Shown here: positions 4,804 to 10,348 of the stretch, one piece after another
How the letters are laid out: each line of letters begins with the position of its first letter
How positions within the stretch are numbered: position 1 is the stretch's first letter
Source: Clostridiales bacterium UBA1316
Lineage (GTDB): Bacteria > Bacillota > Clostridia > Oscillospirales > Oscillospiraceae
Assembly: GCA_002307055.1 (NCBI GenBank)
Contig: DBTM01000039.1
Location: 59,734-70,081, forward strand
Length of the DNA: 10,348 bases
Direction of reading: 5' to 3'
Notes under the pieces: generated by a model
The model's database searches: none
The model's input: only the letters and a program-made list of their open reading frames with translations
What the model was told of the DNA's origin: nothing
Translations under genes and position numbers: made by a program

Positions 4804-5340
4804 ATGAAAAATGTTTTAATCTCAATAAAAAACTTTCAGACAGCACAATATTCCGACGAAGAGAGTTTCGAGCTTGTCACGGATGGTGAATATACGATTG
4901 TTAACGGTATTGCGGAATTCAGCTACTTGGAGAGCGCTCTGACCGGATCCGATTATGCCGGAATGAAGACTTCATTTGTCGTTGAACCGGCTCATGTCGT
5001 CCTGACACGTGCGGGCGGACTCATCGGTGAAATGATCTTTACCGAAGGCCGAAAACACCATTTTGTCTACGAAACCAATTACGGCTCTTTAACGATGGGC
5101 ATTGATACGCAAAGTATCACACAGGCACTGAATGAAGACGGCGGCGATCTCGAAATTCATTACGCTATCGATGTGGACAATATTGTCATGAGCCGCAATT
5201 CATTGAAAATCAATGTGAAAGATACGTTCGCGAATATCAATATGAATTTGGCTGCCAAAGAGAATTATGACATTAGATACAGCGATGTCAAGATCGCAGC
5301 GTCACCTTTTTCGGAGCAAAACATCGATTTCCGTAATTAA
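4804..5340 (+). CDS. ywiB: YwiB-like DUF1934 beta-barrel protein
   Basis: This matches the YwiB/DUF1934 family, small calycin-like beta-barrel proteins of unknown function in Firmicutes, often encoded next to argS. Supporting features are the N-terminal KNVLISIKNFQ strand, the YTIVNGIAEFSYLES strand region, and the alternation of strands with a conserved late NYGSLTMGIDTQSI block followed by the GGDLEIHYAIDVD block. There is no signal peptide or membrane segment. I place the start at ATG 4804 (178 aa) because AAGGA (4790-4794) is 9 nt upstream; the in-frame ATG at 4795 touches that element. A perfect hairpin precedes it, and a short ORF (4682-4807) overlaps the start by ATGA. argS starts 45 nt after the stop with no terminator between, so the two are probably co-transcribed. 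Confidence 0.85.
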   Translation: MKNVLISIKNFQTAQYSDEESFELVTDGEYTIVNGIAEFSYLESALTGSDYAGMKTSFVVEPAHVVLTRAGGLIGEMIFTEGRKHHFVYETNYGSLTMGIDTQSITQALNEDGGDLEIHYAIDVDNIVMSRNSLKINVKDTFANINMNLAAKENYDIRYSDVKIAASPFSEQNIDFRN

Positions 5341-5385
5341 GGTACAGCTACTATACAATGCTATGCAGCAAAATGGGGGGTTTAC

Positions 5386-7083
5386 GTGGCAAATCTTATA
5401 GACTCGGCTAAGCTCCAGATAGACGAGCTTATTAATAGCGCTTATAATAATGCTGTCTTGGCGGGTTCACTACCGTCAGGGTTTATTTTAAGCGGTACAA
5501 TAGAAATACCCAGAGACACGGCTAACGGTGACTATGCGGCAACGCACGCTCTCGCCGCCGCCCGTGATATGAAGCTATCACCGCGCAAAATTGCCGAAGC
5601 CATCGCCGGGCACTTGAATCTCGACGGCAGCTATTTCAGCAGATATGAAATCGCAGGACCCGGCTTCATCAATTTCTTCTTATCCGACAAATGGTTTATT
5701 GATGTGCTCGGCTCGATCGAATCAGAAGGGGCCGCATACGGGTCTTCCAATATCGGCTGCGGCGCGCGTGTCATGGTCGAATTTATTTCGGCTAACCCGA
5801 CAGGCCCGATGACAATCGGCAACGCCAGAGGCGGTGTCCTTGGTGATACATTGGCATCTGTGCTCGAAAAAGCAGGTTACACTGTCTGGCGTGAATTTTA
5901 TGTCAATGACGCGGGTAATCAAGTTGAACTCTTCGGGAAATCGATCGAAGCGCGTTACATGCAGCACTTCCTCGGTGAGGAGAATTATGAGTTCCCCGAA
6001 AACGGCTATCACGGGGATGACATCGGCGCGCTCGCGGCGCTGATTATAGACCGCGACGGTGATAAGTATATAGCAATGGCTTCGGATGAACGCGTCAAAG
6101 CCTTCGTCGCCTTCGGCCTGCCGTATAATGTCGCGCTGATGAAAAAGCATCTGGCGCGTTACGGCATCTGTTTTGACAGATGGTTCTTGGAAAGTGAGCT
6201 CCATCAGAGCGGCGCTGTCGCCGAGACGGTCAAGCTGCTCACCGCAAACGGCTACACCTATGAAAAGGACGGGGCCATCTGGCTCAAAAACAAGGAGTTC
6301 GGCGCCGACAAGGACGAGGTCCTCCTCCGCGCGAACGGTTTTTACACCTATTATGCCGTTGATATCGCCTATCACCGCAATAAATTTATCGACCGCGGTT
6401 TTGACCGGGTCATCGACATTTGGGGCGCCGACCACCACGGGCATGCCATCCGTTTTAATTCGACCATGACCTCACCGGCGCTCGGTATTAATCCGGACAA
6501 GCTGCACTTCCTCATATATCAAATGGTGCGCCTCGTCAGAGACGGCGAAACAGTCAAGGTCTCCAAGAGGACCGGGAAGGCGCTGACCTTGAGTGATCTG
6601 CTCGATGAGATCTCCGTCGATGCCTGCCGCTTTGCTTTCAGCGGAAAGCCGGACACACACCTCGAATTCGATTTGGGGCTCGCCGTCCGTCAGGACAGCG
6701 AAAACCCCGTTTATTACGTTCAATACGCGCACGCGCGGATATGCAGCCTGATTGCGGCACTTAAAACCGAGGGTTATGATATAGCCGCCGTCAGTACCAT
6801 TGATATGTTTGTTCTTTCCTCGGACACAGAGCGCGACCTCATCCGGCAGCTTTCACTTCTCCCGGAGGAGATCAAGCTGGCTGCGCGCGATTATGACCCA
6901 TCCCGCATCAATCGTTATGTCATCGAGCTTGCCGCCCGTTTTCACAGGTTTTACAACGCCTGCAGAATAAAGGGCGAAGCAGCCGCCGTCCTGTCCGCCC
7001 GCCTGAAGCTGGCAGACACCGTCCGTATCGTCATTAAAAACTGCCTGACCATCCTCGGCGTGACGGCGCCTGATAAAATGTAA
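5386..7083 (+). CDS. argS: Arginyl-tRNA synthetase
   Basis: ArgRS is a class I synthetase that charges tRNA-Arg with arginine, using ATP, in the cytoplasm. The 565 residues are full length. The N-terminal Add1 domain (about 1-110) that binds the tRNA elbow is followed by the Rossmann core with SANPTGP (135-141), FYVNDAGNQ (171-179) and WGADHHG. The KMSK-like loop is KVSKR (391-395). QYAHAR (446-451) opens the anticodon-binding DALR domain, which runs to the C-terminus and ends in the usual short hydrophobic-Pro tail. The HIGH motif is unusual: T143-I-G-N146, with Thr (codon ACA 5812-5814) where ArgRS normally has His. Position 146 is Asn, as in other ArgRS of the GNARGG type. The start is GTG 5386, with a run of six G at 5375-5380 as ribosome binding site. 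It probably shares a transcript with ywiB. Confidence 0.96.
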   Translation: MANLIDSAKLQIDELINSAYNNAVLAGSLPSGFILSGTIEIPRDTANGDYAATHALAAARDMKLSPRKIAEAIAGHLNLDGSYFSRYEIAGPGFINFFLSDKWFIDVLGSIESEGAAYGSSNIGCGARVMVEFISANPTGPMTIGNARGGVLGDTLASVLEKAGYTVWREFYVNDAGNQVELFGKSIEARYMQHFLGEENYEFPENGYHGDDIGALAALIIDRDGDKYIAMASDERVKAFVAFGLPYNVALMKKHLARYGICFDRWFLESELHQSGAVAETVKLLTANGYTYEKDGAIWLKNKEFGADKDEVLLRANGFYTYYAVDIAYHRNKFIDRGFDRVIDIWGADHHGHAIRFNSTMTSPALGINPDKLHFLIYQMVRLVRDGETVKVSKRTGKALTLSDLLDEISVDACRFAFSGKPDTHLEFDLGLAVRQDSENPVYYVQYAHARICSLIAALKTEGYDIAAVSTIDMFVLSSDTERDLIRQLSLLPEEIKLAARDYDPSRINRYVIELAARFHRFYNACRIKGEAAAVLSARLKLADTVRIVIKNCLTILGVTAPDKM

Positions 7084-7123
7084 AGCCGCCGAACGATACT
7101 TTATACAAAATTGCACACTATTA

Positions 7124-7164
7124 ATGGGGCGCCTTCTTCGGTGCCCATTTCCGCGCTGTCTTTT
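7124..7164 (+). terminator. Possible terminator of ywiB-argS
   Basis: ATGGGGCGCC (7124-7133) pairs with GGTGCCCAT (7140-7148) with one bulged G and one wobble, loop TTCTTC. The only T-run (7160-7165) comes about 11 nt after the stem, so it is not a textbook intrinsic terminator, but it is the only hairpin of this size after argS. Confidence 0.4.
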
Positions 7165-7208
7165 TGTTCACACTTTGTTTACAAAAATTTTATATATTGG
7201 AGCTGTTG

Positions 7209-7228
7209 ATCGGTGTTAAAATACCGAT
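7209..7228. promoter_or_regulatory. Palindrome overlapping a possible extended -10 element
   Basis: ATCGGTGTT (7209-7217) faces AATACCGAT (7220-7228), complementary at 8 of 9 positions with one G-T. Within it TGT-TAAAAT (7214-7222) resembles an extended -10 box pointing to the EF-hand gene; the -35 region is not convincing. The same TGTTAAAAT string recurs in the aspartokinase promoter. The overlap of palindrome and -10 box would suit repressor control, which is inference. Confidence 0.4.
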
Positions 7229-7294
7229 ATTAAAGATAAGGAATGTTCTCATGTAAAACAGTTTTATTGTGTGAAGGAAAGCTGGCGTTCTAAA

Positions 7295-7858
7295 ATGTCA
7301 ATTAGTTCAATCAGCAGTCTGCTCTCGAGTTACAGCAGCAGTTATTCCTCATCGACAAGCGCTTCGTCTCTTGTCTCTTCCAGTCTTCTTAAAAACCTGG
7401 ATTCGAATAAAGACAAATCATGGAGCAGCAGTGAGCTATCCAGTTACGTTTCAAAATACGAAGAGTTGACAGGTGACGAGATCAGTACGTCTGACCTTAT
7501 GGATACCTATGATACAGACGGAGATAATTCGTTAAGCTCCAGCGAGCAAGCCGCGCTGCTTACGAATGACGGCTTGGGTTTAGACGAGCTGGAGTCTAGC
7601 AGTACGAGCTCCGATACCTCTCTGCTTGGTTCAATTATGTCCGCCGAACCAGCCTCTTCAAATTCAATGCTCATGAGCTCACTGATGCAGGAAACAAATT
7701 CATCGCTGATATCGCAGATGTTTGACACGGACACCAGCGATAAATACCAAATGTCAGGCGTTTTCAACACGACAACTGTCGCTTCCGCAATGGAAGCGTA
7801 TTGGGCTTCAAAAGCTGATGACACCACGACATCTTCGACAGTAGATACGCTGGCATAA
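7295..7858 (+). CDS. Ser-rich protein with two EF-hand calcium-binding loops
   Basis: With start ATG 7295 the protein has 187 residues. Two canonical 12-residue EF-hand loops are visible: D36-S-N-K-D-K-S-W-S-S-S-E47 and D73-T-D-G-D-N-S-L-S-S-S-E84. Both have Asp/Asn at positions 1, 3 and 5 and the bidentate Glu at 12, and they are 37 residues apart with helical text between, as in a paired EF-hand unit. The N-terminal 30 residues are nearly all Ser, Tyr, Leu and Ile, and the tail is Ser/Thr/Asp-rich and less ordered. There is no signal peptide, membrane segment, LPXTG or SLH motif, so the cellular location is unknown. The start is uncertain: AAGGAAAG lies 13 nt upstream of ATG 7295, and GTG 7271 (195 aa) has no visible ribosome binding site. 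The gene stands alone between the argS end and a strong terminator. The biological role is not known. Confidence 0.8.
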   Translation: MSISSISSLLSSYSSSYSSSTSASSLVSSSLLKNLDSNKDKSWSSSELSSYVSKYEELTGDEISTSDLMDTYDTDGDNSLSSSEQAALLTNDGLGLDELESSSTSSDTSLLGSIMSAEPASSNSMLMSSLMQETNSSLISQMFDTDTSDKYQMSGVFNTTTVASAMEAYWASKADDTTTSSTVDTLA

Positions 7859-7887
7859 CCCGCCGTATTAAAGCAAACACTATAAAG

Positions 7888-7922
7888 TCTCCTGTTTTCA
7901 GTTCAAAACAGGAGATTTTTTT
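7888..7922 (+). terminator. Intrinsic terminator of the EF-hand gene
   Basis: A perfect 11-bp stem, TCTCCTGTTTT (7888-7898) and AAAACAGGAGA (7905-7915), has loop CAGTTC and a run of seven T (7916-7922). It begins 30 nt after the stop. Confidence 0.95.
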
Positions 7923-7961
7923 GTTCATCTCGACGTATTCTGATTTCCATGCGCCCCGCTG

Positions 7962-7990
7962 TTGTTGTCTCCTGATTACTATGTTAAAAT
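7962..7990 (+). promoter_or_regulatory. Possible extended -10 promoter of the aspartokinase gene
   Basis: TTGTTG (7962-7967; 3/6) and TAAAAT (7985-7990; 5/6) are 17 nt apart, with TG one base before the -10 box (7982-7983), an extended -10. Transcription would begin near 7997, giving a leader under 30 nt with the ribosome binding site AGGAGA at 8010-8015. Confidence 0.55.
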
Positions 7991-8024
7991 AAAAAGATAT
8001 TGTTTTCAGAGGAGACTTTTAGAA

Positions 8025-9371
8025 ATGAAAGTATGCAAGTTCGGCGGTTCGTCACTCTCAAATGCGGCACAGGTGGAAAAAGTGTGCCGTATTGTACAGG
8101 AGGATACCGACAGAAAAATTATTGTTGTCTCTGCTCCCGGCAAATCTAAGCCGGACGATATAAAAATTACGGATTTGCTGATTGAATGTGCCGCTTTAAA
8201 GCTCCGCCGTCAGCCGGTCGATATTATCATCAAACGAATTATAGGGATATATCGGAATATAGCCGAAGGATTTGATTTAGGCACAGGTATTATTGATGAA
8301 ATCGAAACGGATTTATTGTCTCGCTCAAAAGCCGATAATTTAGCTGAACACGAATTCATGGACAGCATGAAAGCCGCCGGCGAAGATAATTCCGCCAAGC
8401 TCATCGCAGCCTGCATGAGAAAAAGAGGCATTAACGCGGTATATGTCAATCCCAGAGACGCGGGTATGCTGTTGTCTGATGTATATGGAAACACCATAGT
8501 GCTTGAAAAAACATTTTTGAACCTGGCAAAATTAAGAGATTCCAGCGAAACAATTGTCTTTCCGGGATTCTTCGGCTTTACGGAAACAGGTAAGGTCATC
8601 ACTTTTCCCCGCGGCGGCTCCGATATTACCGGCGCGATTATAGCCGCTGCTGTCAAAGCCGATATTTATGAAAATTATACCGATGTTGATTACGTTTATT
8701 CCGCTGATCCCAGAATTGTAAATAATCCAAAGCCGATAAATTTCATAACATACAGGGAGATGCGGGAATTATCCTACACAGGCTTCAATGTCCTTCAGGA
8801 TGAAACCTTAATCCCAGTGGAGCGGGCGAATATTCCAATCCATCTTCTGAATACGAATAATACCAAAGCGGAAGGGACCTATATCACCGGTAAAAACACC
8901 CAAGACCGTCTCATAACCGGCGTTGCCAGTACAAAAAATTTTTGTATTATCACACTGTATAAGCAGCTGATGAATAAGGAGCTTGGATTTTTCAAAAATG
9001 TCATTGATATATTCTATGACGAGAAGGTTTTAATCGAGCATATACCGACAAGCGTCGACAGCCTTTCGCTCGTCATCAGAGAAGAGCAGCTCAGCGCCGA
9101 TAAGCTTACTCAAGTGGTTAATCGATTAAAAAATGAACTATGTGTTGATGAGCTCGACATTAGGCATGGCATCGCTCTAATCGCAACCGTCGGTGAGAAC
9201 ATGAATAACCACATCGGCATCCTTGCTAAAATATGCGGTACCATCTCTCAGGAAAACATCAACATCATCGTCGTCTGCCAAGGCGCGTCTCAAAACAACA
9301 TCATCATCGGCGTAAAAAACGAACACAGCGAAGCCGCCGTAAAAGCGATTTATAATCGGCTGATTAAATAA
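8025..9371 (+). CDS. lysC: Aspartokinase, YclM/LysC type with ACT domains
   Basis: Aspartate kinase phosphorylates L-aspartate with ATP to give 4-phospho-L-aspartate, the first step towards lysine, diaminopimelate, threonine and methionine. The N-terminal KFGGSS (5-10), VSAPGK (35-40) and KITDLL block identify the kinase domain. FPRGGSDITG (194-203) and the TDVDYVYSADPR block (219-230) complete its substrate and nucleotide sites. Two ACT domains follow at about 305-370 and 383-448, the second with NHIGILAKICGTISQENINI; these normally bind the inhibiting amino acid. The start is ATG 8025 (448 aa), with AGGAGA 9 nt upstream and the family-typical MKVCKFGGSS start. There is no fused homoserine dehydrogenase. 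The text resembles B. subtilis YclM (aspartokinase III), which responds to threonine and lysine, but the effector here cannot be read from sequence. The gene is monocistronic and its stop lies inside a terminator. Confidence 0.95.
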   Translation: MKVCKFGGSSLSNAAQVEKVCRIVQEDTDRKIIVVSAPGKSKPDDIKITDLLIECAALKLRRQPVDIIIKRIIGIYRNIAEGFDLGTGIIDEIETDLLSRSKADNLAEHEFMDSMKAAGEDNSAKLIAACMRKRGINAVYVNPRDAGMLLSDVYGNTIVLEKTFLNLAKLRDSSETIVFPGFFGFTETGKVITFPRGGSDITGAIIAAAVKADIYENYTDVDYVYSADPRIVNNPKPINFITYREMRELSYTGFNVLQDETLIPVERANIPIHLLNTNNTKAEGTYITGKNTQDRLITGVASTKNFCIITLYKQLMNKELGFFKNVIDIFYDEKVLIEHIPTSVDSLSLVIREEQLSADKLTQVVNRLKNELCVDELDIRHGIALIATVGENMNNHIGILAKICGTISQENINIIVVCQGASQNNIIIGVKNEHSEAAVKAIYNRLIK

Positions 9372-9385
9372 TCAGCCGAATTTTT
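9357..9385 (+). terminator. Terminator that includes the aspartokinase stop codon
   Basis: CGGCTGATTA (9357-9366) and TAATCAGCCG (9369-9378) form a perfect 10-bp inverted repeat, followed by AATTTTT. The last coding codons and the TAA stop (9369-9371) are part of the stem. Confidence 0.8.
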
Positions 9386-9392
9386 GAACACT

Positions 9393-9429
9393 TAAAGCCA
9401 TCCGGCGCTGTCAGCGCCGGATGGCTTTA
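9393..9429. terminator. Bidirectional terminator between convergent genes
   Basis: An 18-bp perfect palindromic arm pair runs TAAAGCCATCCGGCGCTG, one base, then its exact complement. In practice it forms a GC-rich stem of about 16 bp with loop TGTCA. It lies between the plus-strand aspartokinase and the minus-strand SLH gene, whose stop is at 9443, and the outer AAAG/CTTT gives a short U-run in both directions. Confidence 0.88.
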
Positions 9430-9442
9430 TATTTATGCATTT

Positions 9443-10348
9443 TTAAATCCTTTTTCTGTCGCCGGGTGTTGCGATGCGGCCGATGATGGCGGCGGCTTCT
9501 GAACGGGTGATCGTGCTTTCAGGATTAAAATCGCCTGTCAGGACACCGGCTCTGTACAGCAGGTAGATGCTCTCGCCGTAACCGGCGGCTTCAGAGATGT
9601 CAGCGATATCGGGTACATAGTTAATGCTGGGGAATTCCGCCAGAGGGACGCAGTGAGAGAATATGTAAGCTACTTCGGCGCGTGAAGCGAATGCATTGCA
9701 GCCGGTAAATTCATCGTCTTCAATAATTCCGTTTTTAACAGCATATCTGATATAAGGGGCATACCACGGCGTTTCCTGCGGGAAGCGGCCGCTTCCGCCG
9801 TAATAAATATTGTGCAGTACAGAAGCCATTTTTACAGCCTCAGAGATTCTGATGAGCGCCGCGGATTGTTTCTTCTCCTCGTTTGATTCTTCCGTTATAG
9901 TGATATCGGCGTCATCGTCAGCTTGGTGCTTATCCTCTGCGCTCACATTACCGAAGATATAGAAGGCATATGGTAATTCATTCACTTTCTGGAGATTAGC
10001 CATATTGCCTGATAATATACTGTCAGGCAGCATATTGCCGCGCGTTAATGGCCCCTGCACTCTCTCGCCTATTAGGGCCTCTATTGTCCGATTGGCAATT
10101 GCAGCCTCGGCGTAGATAGTCTCGGCGAAGACAGTCTCCGGGGGGATAGCCTTCGGGGAAATAGCTGCCGGTGAGATAGTTCCTGCGGAGACATCGACGG
10201 GTACTGTTATTTGCTTTAATTCAGGAGCCTTCAGCAGCCCTGTAATATCATTTTCAGACTGCTGGATGATGCCCGGCTGAGAAGAAATCAAAATATCCGT
10301 ATTGGGCAGTATGGATTTAATGGCGGCGGCAGTGTCGGGGGTACTTTT
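9443..10348 (-). CDS. SLH-domain surface protein, N-terminus outside the window (partial)
   Basis: The frame is open to the right edge (301 codons in view), so this is the C-terminal part of a larger protein; the TTG at 10291 is not a convincing start. The last 135 residues hold S-layer homology segments. One has the WYAPYIRYAVKNGII signature (about residues 195-209 of the visible part). A final one has AAGYGESIYLLYRAGVLTG and the FNPESTITRSEAAAIIGRI ending (about 274-292). SLH domains anchor exported proteins to pyruvylated wall polymer. Upstream lie a linker of pentapeptides such as GTISP, AAISP, KAIPP, ETVFA and ETIYA (about 52-85), encoded by 15-bp tandem repeats, and an acidic stretch (EDKHQADDDAD). 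The part before residue 50 is unrecognised. A signal peptide would be expected outside the window. The gene is convergent with the aspartokinase gene. Confidence 0.85.
   Translation of the reverse strand, partial: KSTPDTAAAIKSILPNTDILISSQPGIIQQSENDITGLLKAPELKQITVPVDVSAGTISPAAISPKAIPPETVFAETIYAEAAIANRTIEALIGERVQGPLTRGNMLPDSILSGNMANLQKVNELPYAFYIFGNVSAEDKHQADDDADITITEESNEEKKQSAALIRISEAVKMASVLHNIYYGGSGRFPQETPWYAPYIRYAVKNGIIEDDEFTGCNAFASRAEVAYIFSHCVPLAEFPSINYVPDIADISEAAGYGESIYLLYRAGVLTGDFNPESTITRSEAAAIIGRIATPGDRKRI
10110..10199. repeat. Six 15-bp tandem repeats inside the SLH gene
   Basis: Six units of 15 bp run without gaps: 10110-10124, 10125-10139, 10140-10154, 10155-10169, 10170-10184 and 10185-10199. 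Each resembles GCGGAGATAGTCTCC with several substitutions, and a weaker seventh is at 10095-10109. The unit is a multiple of three, so copy changes would keep the frame and add or remove five residues. Confidence 0.75.

Noticed and set aside
5722..6444. 240-codon open frame on the minus strand opposite argS
   Set aside because: It lies wholly inside argS, lacks a ribosome binding site and shows no family text.
7204..7230. Full sigma-D (motility) promoter for the EF-hand gene
   Set aside because: The -10-like ACCGATAT is good but no TAAA occurs at the needed distance upstream.
7962..8024. Upstream TTG start for the aspartokinase
   Set aside because: The extra 21 residues do not fit the family and overlap the promoter; ATG 8025 has AGGAGA at 9 nt and the typical MKVCKFGGSS start.
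1..10348. CRISPR arrays, tRNA or rRNA genes, insertion sequences, phage attachment sites
   Set aside because: I found no regular spaced repeats of CRISPR type, no cloverleaf with CCA-end context, no transposase text and no terminal inverted repeats.

Overview
The window looks like a chromosomal segment of a low-to-medium GC Firmicute, probably an anaerobic member of the Clostridia. This rests on the purine-rich Shine-Dalgarno sequences, a YwiB-ArgS gene pair, a YwlG/UPF0340 protein, a YclM-type aspartokinase, a bacterial hemerythrin and a surface protein with SLH domains. The placement is inferred from families and gene order; no 16S rRNA gene is present.

Layout. (1) 1-795, plus strand: the last codons of rplK (L11), then rplA (L1), closed by a strong terminator. 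The usual rplJ-rplL pair does not follow. (2) 795-1763: a repeat/hairpin region with a possible promoter, then uppP, the undecaprenyl-diphosphate phosphatase that recycles the cell-wall lipid carrier. (3) 1780-2422: a decayed type II toxin-antitoxin module, with a RelB/DinJ-like antitoxin that has lost its normal start and a RelE/ParE-like toxin broken by a 2-nt frameshift and an in-frame stop. (4) 2438-4542, minus strand: ywlG with its own very good promoter, a bacteriohemerythrin, dUTPase (dut) with its own promoter, and an unrecognised 135-aa acidic protein with promoter and terminator. (5) 4543-7083, plus strand: a divergent AT-rich intergenic region, then ywiB (DUF1934) and argS, probably one operon. 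(6) 7084-7922: a Ser-rich, leaderless protein with two canonical EF-hand loops, standing alone with a strong terminator. (7) 7960-9429: a monofunctional aspartokinase with two C-terminal ACT domains, closed by two tandem hairpin terminators, the first overlapping its stop codon. (8) 9443-10348, minus strand: the C-terminal part of an SLH-domain surface protein that runs off the right edge and carries a 15-bp tandem repeat.

Most genes are housekeeping (translation, wall lipid recycling, nucleotide hygiene, amino-acid synthesis) in small independent units. The points worth a second look are the three-lesion toxin-antitoxin remnant, the TIGN variant of the HIGH motif in ArgRS, the EF-hand protein with a palindrome upstream, a perfect hairpin abutting the ywiB ribosome binding site with a short overlapping upstream ORF, a ywlG promoter embedded in an inverted repeat, and the tandem repeat in the surface-protein gene. 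I did not find a clearly new multi-gene system.
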